Assembly (NCBI RefSeq): GCF_000427095.1
Contig: NC_021487.1
Coordinates: 1,142,897 to 1,206,896 of the forward strand
Direction of reading: 5' to 3'
Origin: Chthonomonas calidirosea T49
GTDB lineage: Bacteria; Armatimonadota; Chthonomonadetes; Chthonomonadales; Chthonomonadaceae
DNA length: 64,000 bases
The first letter of the stretch is position 1. Every line of letters starts with the position of its first letter. Positions 55,354-64,000 of the stretch are shown piece after piece. Under the pieces are notes generated by a model. That model saw nothing but the letters and a program-made list of their open reading frames with translations, searched no databases and was not told the DNA's origin. A program made the position numbers and the translations under genes.

Positions 55354-56085
55354 CTACTCTGCAGCGGCCGTTGCCTTCACACGGCTTAACCGCGAACGGC
55401 GCGTACGCGGAACGCTGCCCTCTTCCAGGTATCGCCGCATCATCACGCGGGCACGATGGATGCGGGAACGGACCGTACCGATCGCACAGCCCATGATCTC
55501 TGCGATCTCTTGATACGACTTCTCCTCCACGTCGCACAGCAGGATAGCCGTGCGATAATCTTCGGGAAGGGCGGCAAGCGCCTGCTGTAGGCGCTCTTCC
55601 ATGATCGGCCCCACCACAAGCTCTTCTGGGTTTGAGTTAGGCGCCGGAAACTCGTGAACCATCGTCTGCCCATCGTCATCCGACGCAACGGGCGCATCGA
55701 GAGAGTAGATGGGCACGCGCTTCTGACGACGACGCAAGTCAATGGCGCGATTGGTAATGATGCGAAAGAGCCAGCTCTCGAAGGAACGGCTTGAATCGTA
55801 GTTGTCAAAGTTGTTCCATGCGCGCACGTAAGCGTCCTGTGTTACATCCTCGGCATCCGCGGAATTGCCCGTTAACCGATAGGCCAAGTTGTAGGCGCGG
55901 CGATGGCTGCGCTGATAGAGACGCTCGAACTCACGTCGGGCACTCGGACTAGTGGGTGCTGTTGTCATTGTCACTCCTTTAGCCTCCCCTTCCTCACCTG
56001 TTGGGTGTTCTATTGGCTTGTTCTGGCTTTCCGCCAGCTCCGCCCTCTCAAAAACCGGTGAGAGGACACCATGGCTACTGTTCAT
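55354..56085 (-). CDS. ECF-type RNA polymerase sigma factor
   Basis: 243 residues with the long start, about 204 with the short one. Region 2: LYQRSHRRAYNLAYRLTGNSADAEDVTQDAYVRAW; region 4: LPEDYRTAILLCDVEEKSYQEIAEIMGCAIGTVRSRIHRAR. Two starts are each backed by a ribosome site: ATG 56085 (GGAGGTGA, overlapping the response regulator stop as ATGA) and ATG 55968 (AAAGGAG, 5 bases away). The added 39 residues are hydrophilic. No anti-sigma gene follows; the response regulator upstream may be its signal input (inference). Confidence 0.9.
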   Translation of the reverse strand: MNSSHGVLSPVFERAELAESQNKPIEHPTGEEGEAKGVTMTTAPTSPSARREFERLYQRSHRRAYNLAYRLTGNSADAEDVTQDAYVRAWNNFDNYDSSRSFESWLFRIITNRAIDLRRRQKRVPIYSLDAPVASDDDGQTMVHEFPAPNSNPEELVVGPIMEERLQQALAALPEDYRTAILLCDVEEKSYQEIAEIMGCAIGTVRSRIHRARVMMRRYLEEGSVPRTRRSRLSRVKATAAAE

Positions 56086-56477
56086 CCGATCACCTCCGAT
56101 GGACGCGTGGGAAGAACGACCAGCCGATGAACAGCGGCCTTAATGGCCTCACAGCCGCTACTCTTGGTAACGAAACCGTCGGCCCCGGCATCGAGGACAG
56201 CCTGTTGCTGCGCCTCGAAAGTTCCCATCACCAGAATGCGGGTCTGTAACCCATGATTTCGTAAACATCGCGCCAGTTCCAGCCCGTTCATGCGGGGCAG
56301 CATATAATCCACAACTGCCAAATCCGGCTTGAACTGCTGTATCTTGTGAAGCGCTTCAAACCCGTCCTGGGCCTCCCACATCACTTTAATTTCCTGACCG
56401 CTCGCTTCGACGGCATAGCGCAGACACTTGCGCACAACGGGGTCGGTATCTGCTAACAAAATGGTTACTGGTGCCAT
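56082..56477 (-). CDS. Single-domain response regulator (REC)
   Basis: 131 residues consisting almost only of a receiver domain: acidic pair at D10/D12 (LLADTDP), phospho-acceptor D57 in AVVDYMLPRMNG, T86 in VMGTFEA and K105 in FVTKSSG. No output domain is present, so it probably acts by protein contact. Its stop overlaps the ECF sigma start as ATGA. No histidine kinase is adjacent. Confidence 0.9.
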   Translation of the reverse strand: MAPVTILLADTDPVVRKCLRYAVEASGQEIKVMWEAQDGFEALHKIQQFKPDLAVVDYMLPRMNGLELARCLRNHGLQTRILVMGTFEAQQQAVLDAGADGFVTKSSGCEAIKAAVHRLVVLPTRPSEVIG

Positions 56478-56633
56478 GCGTGCCTAAAGGCTCCTACCGT
56501 CTCCATCGCTGGTTTCTTGTTGCTTCATGGCTCTATTATCCGCTATCCTGCTCTGATTTGACATCGGTCAAACGCCCCTTTTTTTATGAGGGAAATCCCT
56601 ATGCAGTTTTTAGGGATTTCCCGCAAGCAAAAT

Positions 56634-56664
56634 TTGACAAAACCATTCTGTGTTCAGGTATGCT
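56634..56664 (+). promoter_or_regulatory. Likely promoter of the AhpC-type peroxiredoxin
   Basis: TTGACA (56634-56639), a 19-base gap, TATGCT (56659-56664). The spacer is slightly long. It is about 55 bases before the ATG at 56719. Confidence 0.5.
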
Positions 56665-56718
56665 AATTATAGCCTAGTCTGCCATTGCAAACATAAAAAA
56701 TTCAGAGGAGACTGTACC

Positions 56719-57273
56719 ATGGCCTATGCAAAAGTAGGTAAACCCGCTCCCGATTTTACCATGCCCATCGCAAGAGCAACCGATACCCCCAAAACCGTGG
56801 GAAGCAAAGTAAGCCTCAAAGACTATCGAGGCAAATGGCTGATCCTCTTCTTTTACCCTCTCGATTTCACCTTTGTGTGCCCCACCGAGATCACCGCGCT
56901 CTCAGACCGTTACGACGAGTTCGCCGAGCTTGATGCCGACATCCTCGGAGTCTCCACCGACTCGGTCTACTCTCATCTCGCCTGGATGAATACCCCGCGA
57001 GAACAACACGGCATCGGCAAAATCAACTTTCCTCTTGCCTCCGACATCACTAAAGAGGTTTCACGAGACTACGGCGTACTCGTTGAAGAGGAGGGTGTGG
57101 CGCTGAGAGGGCTTTTCATCATTGACCCCGACGGTATTCTCCAATATGCCGTCATCAATAACCTCAACATCGGGCGCAGCACCGATGAGACGCTCCGCGT
57201 GCTTCAGGCCCTCCAAACCGGTGGCCTCTGCCCCTCCGACTGGAAGCCGGGCAAAGAGCTGCTCAACGTTTAA
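56719..57273 (+). CDS. 2-Cys peroxiredoxin (AhpC/Prx1 type)
   Basis: 184 residues. The peroxidatic Cys is C54 in [13 protein letters not shown], and the resolving Cys is in [11 protein letters not shown] near the end. It reduces peroxides, as a decamer in relatives. AGAGGAG precedes the ATG; a longer frame upstream crosses the promoter. It is a single gene with its own promoter and a terminator. Confidence 0.94.
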   Translation: MAYAKVGKPAPDFTMPIARATDTPKTVGSKVSLKDYRGKWLILFFYPLDFTFVCPTEITALSDRYDEFAELDADILGVSTDSVYSHLAWMNTPREQHGIGKINFPLASDITKEVSRDYGVLVEEEGVALRGLFIIDPDGILQYAVINNLNIGRSTDETLRVLQALQTGGLCPSDWKPGKELLNV

Positions 57274-57293
57274 CCCCTCCAGAGGGGCTGGTA

Positions 57294-57320
57294 GGGCGAC
57301 CCAATGGGTCGCCCTTCTTT
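57294..57320 (+). terminator. Intrinsic terminator of the peroxiredoxin gene
   Basis: GGGCGACCC-AAT-GGGTCGCCC, a 9-bp stem followed by TTCTTT. The stem resembles the hairpin half of the MITE-like element at 50249, so the terminator may derive from it. Confidence 0.78.
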
Positions 57321-57326
57321 GACTGT

Positions 57327-58850
57327 CTATTGCCTTTCGACCGGATGGCTCGCTTTGCCGGCCGTGTCAATTTGTGCCCGCACTAACTCGCTGGCTTGAC
57401 TGTAGTTGACGTACACCGACTTCCACTCCGTGCAGTAGTCCATAGCCACCCACCCTGCCTCGCGTGAGCCGTTTCCCGTGTGCTTCATTCCCCCAAAAGG
57501 CAGTTGAATCTCCGCACCGCTTGTGGGCAGATTCACGTAGACGAGGCCGGCCTCCAACTGCTCCATAGCCCGAAAGGCCTTGCGTACATCGGTTGTGTAG
57601 ATAGAAAGCGATAATCCGTAGGCCGTGGCGTTGGCGGCGGCAAGAGCCTCTTCGAGGTCGCTTACTTCGATAATGGCGGTCACCGGCCCGAAAATCTCCT
57701 CTTGGGCAATGCGCATCTGCGGGGTCGCCCCATCGAAAACAGTGGGGGCATAATAGCAACCCTTCGCATAGTCTCCCTCCGTCAATACGGATCCGCCCGT
57801 AACCACCCTCGCTCCCTCCTGCTGCCCGATCGCCACATACTCGTGAACGCGCCGCAGCTGTTGCCGATTGATCACGGGGCCCACCTCCACTTGAGGGTCA
57901 AGCCCAAACCCCACGTGCAAGCCAGCAGCTCTTTCGACAAAGGCTTGCAGAAAGCGCGTCTTGATATTCCGCTGAACCAGAATGCGACTTGCTGCGGTAC
58001 AGCGCTGACCCGAGGTGGCGAAGGCACCCCATAACGCTCCTTTACAAGCTAACTCCAGGTCGGCATCGTCCAAAACCAGAATAGCGTTCTTGCCGCCTAG
58101 CTCACAGCTAACTCGTTTCATCTGCTCGCCACAACGCGCTGCGATCTGTTTTCCCACCGCAGTCGAGCCGGTGAATGAGATAACCCGTACTCCGCTTGCC
58201 TCTACCAGAGCTGTGCCGGCCTCCGAACCGTAGCCCGTTACTAGATTGAGAACTCCGTTGGGCAAGCCAGCCTCGACCAATAGCTCCACAAAACGACAGG
58301 CAAGCCCAGGAGTCTCCTCCGACGGTTTAAACACGACCGTATTTCCCGCAAGTAGGGCGGGAAAAATCTTCCAAGAGGGAATGGCAATGGGAAAGTTCCA
58401 CGGGGTGATCACGCCCACCACGCCTACCGGTACCCGCCGCGCGGCACAGTAGATGTCGGTTCGCTCGCTTGGCACCACATAGCCGTCGGGCATCCGCCCA
58501 AAGCCAGCCATGTAGTAGGCCATGTCAATGGCCTCCTGCACATCGCCCTGGGCCTCTTCTAATACCTTGCCCATCTCCAATACCATGAGGCGTGCTAGCT
58601 CCTCTTTGTTCTGCTCTAACAGCCGCCCCATTCGCAGTAACAGTGCCGCTCGCTCCGGTTTGGGTACCCGCGACCATTGGGGATAGGCCTGTTCGGCAGC
58701 CTCTACGGCCTGGCGCACGTCCTCTGCCCCCGAACGGGCAAAGATACCAATCATCTGCTCGGTGTTGGCGGGATTGAGGGAAGGAAAGGTGGCGCCATTG
58801 CTTGCAGCACGCCACCGCCCTGCAATATAGTTGGTTCTTCCGTCATACAT
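57327..58850 (-). CDS. NAD(P)+-dependent aldehyde dehydrogenase
   Basis: About 507 residues. ALDH signatures are clear: TPWNFPIAIPSWK, FTGSTAVGKQIA, the catalytic Glu in CELGGKN and the catalytic Cys in ATSGQRCTAASR, then EEIFGPV. The protein resembles succinate- or aminoadipate-semialdehyde dehydrogenases; the substrate is not clear. ATG at 58850 after GTGAGGAC is preferred over GTG 58865. It starts 14 bases after the end of an unknown gene and is probably in an operon with it. Confidence 0.9.
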   Translation of the reverse strand: MYDGRTNYIAGRWRAASNGATFPSLNPANTEQMIGIFARSGAEDVRQAVEAAEQAYPQWSRVPKPERAALLLRMGRLLEQNKEELARLMVLEMGKVLEEAQGDVQEAIDMAYYMAGFGRMPDGYVVPSERTDIYCAARRVPVGVVGVITPWNFPIAIPSWKIFPALLAGNTVVFKPSEETPGLACRFVELLVEAGLPNGVLNLVTGYGSEAGTALVEASGVRVISFTGSTAVGKQIAARCGEQMKRVSCELGGKNAILVLDDADLELACKGALWGAFATSGQRCTAASRILVQRNIKTRFLQAFVERAAGLHVGFGLDPQVEVGPVINRQQLRRVHEYVAIGQQEGARVVTGGSVLTEGDYAKGCYYAPTVFDGATPQMRIAQEEIFGPVTAIIEVSDLEEALAAANATAYGLSLSIYTTDVRKAFRAMEQLEAGLVYVNLPTSGAEIQLPFGGMKHTGNGSREAGWVAMDYCTEWKSVYVNYSQASELVRAQIDTAGKASHPVERQ

Positions 58851-58864
58851 GGTGGTTGTCCTCA

Positions 58865-60184
58865 CTAAACGAGCTTGCGGGCATCCGTCTCACGAATTAT
58901 GGCGCTCACTCCGGCCTGATTAAAACCTTTATAGCCCTCCCAGCGCTGCAGTATCTCCAAATGGCTTCCGGCAGCGCCCTGTCTGCGGAAACGCTCGGCC
59001 TGCTCCGCGGTTATCTGCCCACTCTGCAGCAAACGCGCGCAGCGCTCCTCGTCCACAGGCCACATCTCCGGCTCAGTGAAGGCCTGCTTCAACATGGGTA
59101 GGTCGGTAAAAGGTTTCATCACTCCAAAGCCGTTTTCTATTAATAAAGCCCGCACCTGCGCCCAGTCGTATTCCGCTTCAAGATGATGCATTCCCGCGGT
59201 GCCGATGCTGTCGCCGTGCAGCGCGCACCATAGCCCAATGGTACCAAGGCTCTCGTTTGGCCTCAGCGGCTGCTCGGCGAAATCCACAAAGAGCTCTTCC
59301 GGTGAGAGGTCAACATCCGAAAAAATCACCACACGGCTCTCGGGATGTTCCAGAACCTGGGCGCCCCAGCCGGCCTCAGCCCCTGCGTAGAATCGCTCCC
59401 GAAACTGAAAGCCAAATGTGCTCCACAGCTGCATTAGATCGGCAAAACTCTCTCGAGACGAGCGATAGGTATGGTGGTCGTGGTTCGCCCAGCCCAGCCC
59501 AAGCTCTTGCTGGCGAGTATACTGCCAACGCGCTGCCCGGTTGCGTGTCATGTAGTATTCACGCTCTATGGCAAAAAACTCGTCGGCTGCACGCCCCGCC
59601 CCCAACACACTCACCAGCTCTTCGGCCAGCTGCTGAGCCTCCATAATCGCCTCTTTATCACGGCGCCGCACCCGCCAACGCTCACGGGCATCCTCTAATA
59701 TCACACGCATCTCTTCCGTAAGCCGCCCAGGGCGAAACCCGGTGTAGCCCTTTCGCACCACCACCGCAAGCTCGCCCTGCGGCAACGTACCTACCGCCTC
59801 CTGATAGGCCGAGTCAAAATCACCCTCTACGCGCTCCGGCTCCCAACGGTTTTGACGCAGAAAGAGCTCCAGAGACTCCACAGCAATGGTCAAGCGCCAT
59901 CGCGCGCCAACCCGAAATCGGGGCAAACGCGCTTGGGGATGTTGCCATACCGGCTCACCCTCCACATCCGTCTCTATCATGCCTACCCGCTCTAACTCCT
60001 CAACGCTGAGGATCGAACGCGGCACCACCCAATGATCTATCAGGTTCGCCAACCGAACCCCCGCGTAAGCATGGAAACGATGGGCCATCTCCTGCACCAT
60101 CGAATTCTCATGCAAAAAGCGCTCCAGAAGGCCTTCGCATAGCGAGGCGGCCTCCGGACAACGAGGCCAACTCTCCAGTCTCAT
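58865..60184 (-). CDS. Unknown protein with a C-terminal VOC-like region, paired with an aldehyde dehydrogenase
   Basis: 439 residues; no family recognised with confidence. The N-terminal half is helical and rich in Arg and Glu; the C-terminal half opens with NHDHHTYRSSRESFADL and contains VVIFSDVDLSPEELFVDF and GTAGMHHLEAEYDW, which look like metal-binding His/Glu strands of glyoxalase/VOC enzymes (weak). GAGGAG is 6 bases before the ATG. It is immediately upstream of the aldehyde dehydrogenase on the same strand, so the two may act on one substrate. Confidence 0.55.
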   Translation of the reverse strand: MRLESWPRCPEAASLCEGLLERFLHENSMVQEMAHRFHAYAGVRLANLIDHWVVPRSILSVEELERVGMIETDVEGEPVWQHPQARLPRFRVGARWRLTIAVESLELFLRQNRWEPERVEGDFDSAYQEAVGTLPQGELAVVVRKGYTGFRPGRLTEEMRVILEDARERWRVRRRDKEAIMEAQQLAEELVSVLGAGRAADEFFAIEREYYMTRNRAARWQYTRQQELGLGWANHDHHTYRSSRESFADLMQLWSTFGFQFRERFYAGAEAGWGAQVLEHPESRVVIFSDVDLSPEELFVDFAEQPLRPNESLGTIGLWCALHGDSIGTAGMHHLEAEYDWAQVRALLIENGFGVMKPFTDLPMLKQAFTEPEMWPVDEERCARLLQSGQITAEQAERFRRQGAAGSHLEILQRWEGYKGFNQAGVSAIIRETDARKLV

Positions 60185-60302
60185 TGGCTTCTCCTCTCTT
60201 CAAAACGACGGCACACCTCAGCACCGGCTCATCGAAACTTTAAGCCGTCTCTGCAGTCTAAAAGGTACACTATGCACAGCATACCCTTTTAGATAGAACT
60301 TT

Positions 60303-62168
60303 ATGCAACCGATTCGACATCTCATCGCTCGGTATGGAGAGAAAATCCGTGGCGCACAGCCGTTTGCTCCCCTCCTGATTGTTGCTCTCTGTCTCCAGCT
60401 CGCCTCTCGGACGTGTGCAGCGCCTACCTCGCAGTGGATAACGTTCGTCCAGCGGGCTATCCAGACCCATCAGATCGCGTTCCTACAAGCTTATACCGAC
60501 GGTTCACCAGCCAAAATACTTCCTTGGCTCAATCGCGGCCCTACAAGAACGTGGAATGTACAGCTTCTTACCCTGCCGAATCGGCAGTCCATGCCGTCCT
60601 TCATTGTCTTCTCCTGCTGGCACACCTGCCAGAGCGATGGAGATCATGTCCATGCGCTGATAGAAACGCCCCAGGGTTGGAAGATCGGGCCTGAAGTGAA
60701 GGAGGACGATTCAGGAGGATACCAAATCTGCAATCATCAACTCACTGTACGCCTTCAGCCCAAAACACACTCCGTGCTTTTTAGCGACCGAGCAAGCGTG
60801 CAAGCTATCTTCCCTAAGCCACGCCCCTACTGCCTATTTCGCCTCTCCCCCGACTACACCATTACCCGTTTCTCCATAGAGGGTATGCCCGTTCCCTTTC
60901 ATCGGGCAGGAAGCGTTGTCGCCTTTATTCCTCCTCATATGCCTCCTTTCACCATGGACATCGCCTATGCGGGTGCTCCCGACCATCAAGATGGCGACTA
61001 TGTGTTGCCAAACGAGGCTGTGATCGATTCCTATTGGTACCCGCAAATTGCTCGCCTACCGGCCACCTCTACCGTTCAGGTCACTGCCCCTCCCGCTTGG
61101 ACGCCCATCTCCACAGGCGATCTGCAGTCCACCATCCATCATCCCGACGGATCCACAACGCTCACCTTTTATAACCCCATTCCTGTTTGTTATCTAACGG
61201 TGGATATGGGGCGCTACCATGTCTATACGCGAACGGTGCAGGGCCTTCGATTGGCAGTCTATCTGCTCGACGACGATGCGTCCCTAGCACAACGAGCGCT
61301 GAACCTCTTGCAGCAGGTGCTCTTTTTCTACAGCGATCACTTTGCACCGTTTCCCTACCATCAGTACACGGTGGTCGAAACCGACGGACCGTTTGACGGA
61401 GCCTTAGAGGCCTATTCATTCGCTACATTTGAGCACGGCACCCTCCTCGATCTGCTGCCCCACGAGCTAGCGCATACCTGGTGGGGCGGCCTTCAGCCGT
61501 GCACCTATCTACACTCTATGTGGGACGAGGCGTTTGCCGACTACTCCGCCCTCCTCTTTCAGCGGATCGGCGGCCCTCAAGCGGTTACATTGCCCAACGA
61601 CACCTCTCTTCAAACCACAGGAGAAGAGCGATTTCAGATGTACCCTGTGGCCTCCGTCTTTGATACCACTGACCCCGTGCAGTGCGATATCGGCTACACG
61701 AAAGGGAGCATGGTTTTGAGGGTACTTGAGGAAGAGTTGGGCTTGCCTACCATGCTGGCTTGCCTTCGCGCGTTTTTAGCGGAGCGCACAGCCGGTAAGC
61801 CGGCGGAGTGGAGCGATTTTCAGCGCGCAGTAAATCGTATAACAGGAAGGAACTATGCAGTGTTCTTTCAAGAATGGCTTTACCGAGCCGGCCTACCGGT
61901 GCTGCAATTGCAGGATGTACGGCTCTTAAGCAGAGCAGATGGCTATGAGGTGACAGGCTATATTGTCCAAAAAGACCCGATCTATCACCTTCATTTGCCA
62001 GTTCAGTTGACAATGTTGAATCATGACGTTTACAGAAAGAAGATAGAAATCGATCAGAAAAGCACATTTTTTATCCTAAAGACGACAGTTAAGCCCCAGT
62101 ATATGGTCATTGATCCAGATCATATGATCCCTTTGGCCACGCATCAGGACACCTTTTGGCGCTTTTAA
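60303..62168 (+). CDS. M1-family zinc metallopeptidase, exported
   Basis: 621 residues. A signal-like segment at about 20-39 (FAPLLIVALCLQLASRTCAA) suggests export. HELAH at 387-391 with E409 supplies the zinc site; the His-to-Glu gap is 17 rather than the usual 18 residues. The exopeptidase motif GAMEN is replaced by GALEA near 366. C-terminal beta and helical segments follow. It resembles M1 aminopeptidases, but the changed motifs leave specificity open. It is divergent from the aldehyde dehydrogenase pair. Confidence 0.82.
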   Translation: MQPIRHLIARYGEKIRGAQPFAPLLIVALCLQLASRTCAAPTSQWITFVQRAIQTHQIAFLQAYTDGSPAKILPWLNRGPTRTWNVQLLTLPNRQSMPSFIVFSCWHTCQSDGDHVHALIETPQGWKIGPEVKEDDSGGYQICNHQLTVRLQPKTHSVLFSDRASVQAIFPKPRPYCLFRLSPDYTITRFSIEGMPVPFHRAGSVVAFIPPHMPPFTMDIAYAGAPDHQDGDYVLPNEAVIDSYWYPQIARLPATSTVQVTAPPAWTPISTGDLQSTIHHPDGSTTLTFYNPIPVCYLTVDMGRYHVYTRTVQGLRLAVYLLDDDASLAQRALNLLQQVLFFYSDHFAPFPYHQYTVVETDGPFDGALEAYSFATFEHGTLLDLLPHELAHTWWGGLQPCTYLHSMWDEAFADYSALLFQRIGGPQAVTLPNDTSLQTTGEERFQMYPVASVFDTTDPVQCDIGYTKGSMVLRVLEEELGLPTMLACLRAFLAERTAGKPAEWSDFQRAVNRITGRNYAVFFQEWLYRAGLPVLQLQDVRLLSRADGYEVTGYIVQKDPIYHLHLPVQLTMLNHDVYRKKIEIDQKSTFFILKTTVKPQYMVIDPDHMIPLATHQDTFWRF

Positions 62169-62292
62169 GAGACAGAAATTTTTGTAGATTGGGAACATTT
62201 TGCCTGATCAAACCTGTTAAATAGTTGTGGTATGCGAGAAGAGACACTAAATTCTCGTAGAACATCGAACAAAATTTGTTATATGTAACTCG

Positions 62293-62335
62293 GAAGCGTC
62301 TTTGCTAAGAGAGAGTAAAAACTCAAAAACGCTTC
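62293..62335 (+). promoter_or_regulatory. Nested hairpin in the leader of the prepilin-like gene
   Basis: Outer stem GAAGCGT (62293-62299) with ACGCTTC (62329-62335) encloses an inner GAGT-AAAA-ACTC hairpin (62313-62324). It ends 8 bases before AGGAGGA. No known riboswitch is matched; it may be an RNA control element. Confidence 0.4.
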
Positions 62336-62361
62336 TAGTAACTAGGAGGAAAAACAGTTCT

Positions 62362-63186
62362 ATGAAACAAAAAACCGCTTTCACATTAATTGAGCTGCTA
62401 GTTGTTATCGCGATTATTGCGATACTTGCAGCTATTCTGTTCCCCGTGTTTGCGCAGGCCCGCGAGAAGGCACGACAAGCCAGCTGCACCTCCAACATCA
62501 AACAGCTCACCACCGCGATGCTGATGTATACCCAGGACTACGACGAGGACTTTCCGTTCTGGAGCTATGCCGATTCGGTGGCCTGTAATGGCCCGCTTGG
62601 CAATGTGGCCTGTCAACATTTCGAGTCGATCTGGTTTAACGCGATCTACCCCTACGATAAAAATGCCAACATCTACACCTGCCCCGATGCCTCCGACCAC
62701 AGCACCATCACACAAAACCAACTTTGGGGATGGACAAAGGCGACCGATCTGACCACTGTCGGGATCAACGCGGGCTTGGTCAACGCTCAGGTGAACTACG
62801 GGATGAGCGAGCCTATCTCTATGGGGTCTCTGTGCGGCAGCCCCAACTCGAGCGGGTGCTCCCAGGCCGCTCTACAGCAGGTGGCGCAAACGCTGCTGAT
62901 TGGGGACTGCGTGATCGCGCTTACCGGCAACTTCCTTCCCGATCGCACCAACAACCCGCAGTCGGCCAACTACGTGCTTTCACGTGTGGCCTATCCCAAC
63001 TGCAACACAAACCCTTGCGGTGCCTACCTAAACGATAACGGCACTTACACGGCTCAGCCACAATACGACAATCAGGCGCGCCATGCGCAGGGCGATATTG
63101 TGGGCTTTGCCGACGGACATGCCAAGTGGCTGCGCGATTCTCAGGTTATTTGGGGGCTTATGGACGGGCTTGGGCCAGCTCAGTAA
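62362..63186 (+). CDS. DUF1559-type prepilin-like protein (H-X9-DG)
   Basis: 274 residues. The type IV prepilin signature is at the N-terminus: a short basic leader and [20 protein letters not shown] with the Glu at +5 after Phe. The linker [16 protein letters not shown] and the ending [13 protein letters not shown] (H-X9-DG) mark the DUF1559 family, very abundant in Planctomycetota and Armatimonadota. It would be processed by prepilin peptidase; whether it forms pili or a secretion pseudopilus is unknown. AGGAGGA precedes the ATG at 62362. No other pilus gene is near. Confidence 0.9.
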   Translation: MKQKTAFTLIELLVVIAIIAILAAILFPVFAQAREKARQASCTSNIKQLTTAMLMYTQDYDEDFPFWSYADSVACNGPLGNVACQHFESIWFNAIYPYDKNANIYTCPDASDHSTITQNQLWGWTKATDLTTVGINAGLVNAQVNYGMSEPISMGSLCGSPNSSGCSQAALQQVAQTLLIGDCVIALTGNFLPDRTNNPQSANYVLSRVAYPNCNTNPCGAYLNDNGTYTAQPQYDNQARHAQGDIVGFADGHAKWLRDSQVIWGLMDGLGPAQ

Positions 63187-63198
63187 CCATTACCTGAC

Positions 63199-63228
63199 TT
63201 GACAGTCTAGCCCTCTTTAGAGTACACT
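63199..63228 (+). promoter_or_regulatory. Promoter of rplU-rpmA
   Basis: TTGACA (63199-63204), an 18-base spacer, TACACT (63223-63228). The transcript would begin near 63235, leaving a 76-base leader. Confidence 0.68.
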
Positions 63229-63310
63229 AAGCGGGATTTAGGGCGGAGGCGCTCGGCTTCCGCCTCTTCTCATGCTTGACAACAAGCTCAATTCGGAGAT
63301 TCGGATACCC

Positions 63311-63625
63311 ATGTATGCCATCATAAAAACCGGCGGAAAACAGTATCGCGTGTCGGCAGGCGATCGGCTCGTGGTAGAAAAACTTCCTGGTGAACCTCAA
63401 ACCTCCATCGAGCTGTCGGAAGTTTTGCTTGTGCAGACCGACGACAATTTGAAAATTGGCAATCCTTTGGTAGAAGGGGCCAAGGTCACCGCTACCATCC
63501 TTGAGCAGACCAAGGGCAAGAAGATCAAGGGGTTGACCTATAAGCCGAAAAAGAACGAGCGGCGCCGCTACGGACACCGCCAACAACAGACCATTTTGCG
63601 AGTAGATGCTATTCACGTAGAATGA
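63311..63625 (+). CDS. rplU: 50S ribosomal protein L21
   Basis: 104 residues: MYAIIKTGGKQYRV at the N-terminus, and KIKGLTYKPKKNERRRYGHRQ near the C-terminus, typical of L21. It binds 23S rRNA with L20. The start ATG at 63311 follows GGAG; the upstream frame is spurious. Paired with rpmA 29 bases later, the standard order. Confidence 0.97.
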   Translation: MYAIIKTGGKQYRVSAGDRLVVEKLPGEPQTSIELSEVLLVQTDDNLKIGNPLVEGAKVTATILEQTKGKKIKGLTYKPKKNERRRYGHRQQQTILRVDAIHVE

Positions 63626-63654
63626 ATTCGGCGTGACAAAGGAGATTTACGACC

Positions 63655-63951
63655 ATGGCTCATAAAAAAGGTGTGGGAAGCTCCCGCAACGGCCGCGATA
63701 GTCATTCTAAGCGGCTCGGCGTGAAAGAGTTTGGAGGCGAGTTTGTACGCGCCGGCTTCGTGCTCGTACGCCAGAGAGGTACCAAGCTCCACCCTGGTAA
63801 GAACGTTGGAATGGGCAGCGATTATACGCTTTTTGCGCTTACCGACGGCATCGTCAAGTTTGAAGGCGACCGAAAACGGCGCCGTGTAAGCGTATATCCC
63901 GTGGCAACCGACGGCACCGCTCAAGAGTCGGCTTCCGTACAAAGCGCTTAG
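63655..63951 (+). CDS. rpmA: 50S ribosomal protein L27
   Basis: 98 residues: [20 protein letters not shown] and [19 protein letters not shown]27 reaches the peptidyl transferase centre. Here the N-terminus starts directly at MAHKKG, without the cleavable extension of some Firmicutes. AAAGGAG precedes the ATG. The next gene (often obg) would lie beyond the window. Confidence 0.97.
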   Translation: MAHKKGVGSSRNGRDSHSKRLGVKEFGGEFVRAGFVLVRQRGTKLHPGKNVGMGSDYTLFALTDGIVKFEGDRKRRRVSVYPVATDGTAQESASVQSA

Positions 63952-64000
63952 GCCGCGAAGCAACATAGGCTCTAGCTTGTAAAAAAAAGAAGGGCTGTGG

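Overview
This window looks like chromosomal DNA of a Gram-negative-type, moderately GC-rich bacterium of the phylum Armatimonadota, most likely a Chthonomonas-like thermophile. The lineage call is inference from gene content: a DUF1559 type II prepilin-like protein with the H-X9-DG ending, a large DUF6785-type membrane protein, many TTG/GTG starts and clear TTGACA/TATAAT-type promoters. A Kdo hydroxylase, a KdsD-type isomerase, an O-antigen-ligase-like protein and an outer-membrane barrel protein all argue for a lipopolysaccharide-bearing outer membrane. No rRNA, tRNA, insertion sequence, phage or true CRISPR array was found; nearly all of the window is core chromosome.

Layout. 1-1.6 kb: the 3' end of ftsZ and a cysteine desulfurase. 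1.6-8.2 kb (minus): an operon pgpH-ybeY-dgkA/PAP2-corC-like-xer with a strong promoter at 8136-8164. 8.2-12 kb: kdsD converging on a MazG/methylase protein and a PrsA/SurA-like lipoprotein. 12-15.2 kb (minus): an flhG/sigma-28-type cluster with three small unknown proteins. 15.4-17.5 kb: the DUF6785-type membrane protein. 17.5-21.4 kb (minus): ATP-grasp, alpha-E, transglutaminase and P-II. 21.7-28.9 kb: a porin, an orphan CcrM-like methylase, a radical SAM protein, rpoN and an SpsF-like cytidylyltransferase. 28.9-36.3 kb: a three-gene VWA/coiled-coil/DUF2135-like membrane operon, the GTPase der with a tiny coupled upstream ORF, a BatA-like protein and a small coiled-coil protein.

36.4-41.4 kb: a sugar isomerase and a Gfo/Idh oxidoreductase (divergent), then queD, a Rieske fusion protein and a PrxQ peroxiredoxin. 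41.4-47 kb (minus): Kdo hydroxylase, an O-antigen-ligase/TPR protein and two GT2 glycosyltransferases, one split by a frameshift at a slippery T run. 47.1-50.1 kb: a D-Ala-D-Ala carboxypeptidase fused to a HEAT-like region, bracketed by two MITE-like elements. 50.4-54.3 kb (minus): leuB-glnB-cimA-radC. 54.6-64 kb: queC, a response regulator with an ECF sigma factor, an AhpC-type peroxiredoxin, an aldehyde dehydrogenase with an unknown partner, an M1 peptidase, the prepilin-like protein, and rplU-rpmA.

The least ordinary items are: three solitary CRISPR-repeat-like hairpins with apparent compensatory changes (42469, 54335, 54527); the slippery-site split glycosyltransferase; the carboxypeptidase/HEAT fusion and its flanking repeats; a 128-nt coding overlap between pgpH and ybeY, with a His-to-Asp change in the YbeY zinc motif; an orphan CcrM homologue; the VWA/coiled-coil/DUF2135-like operon; and two P-II proteins embedded in non-ammonium operons.
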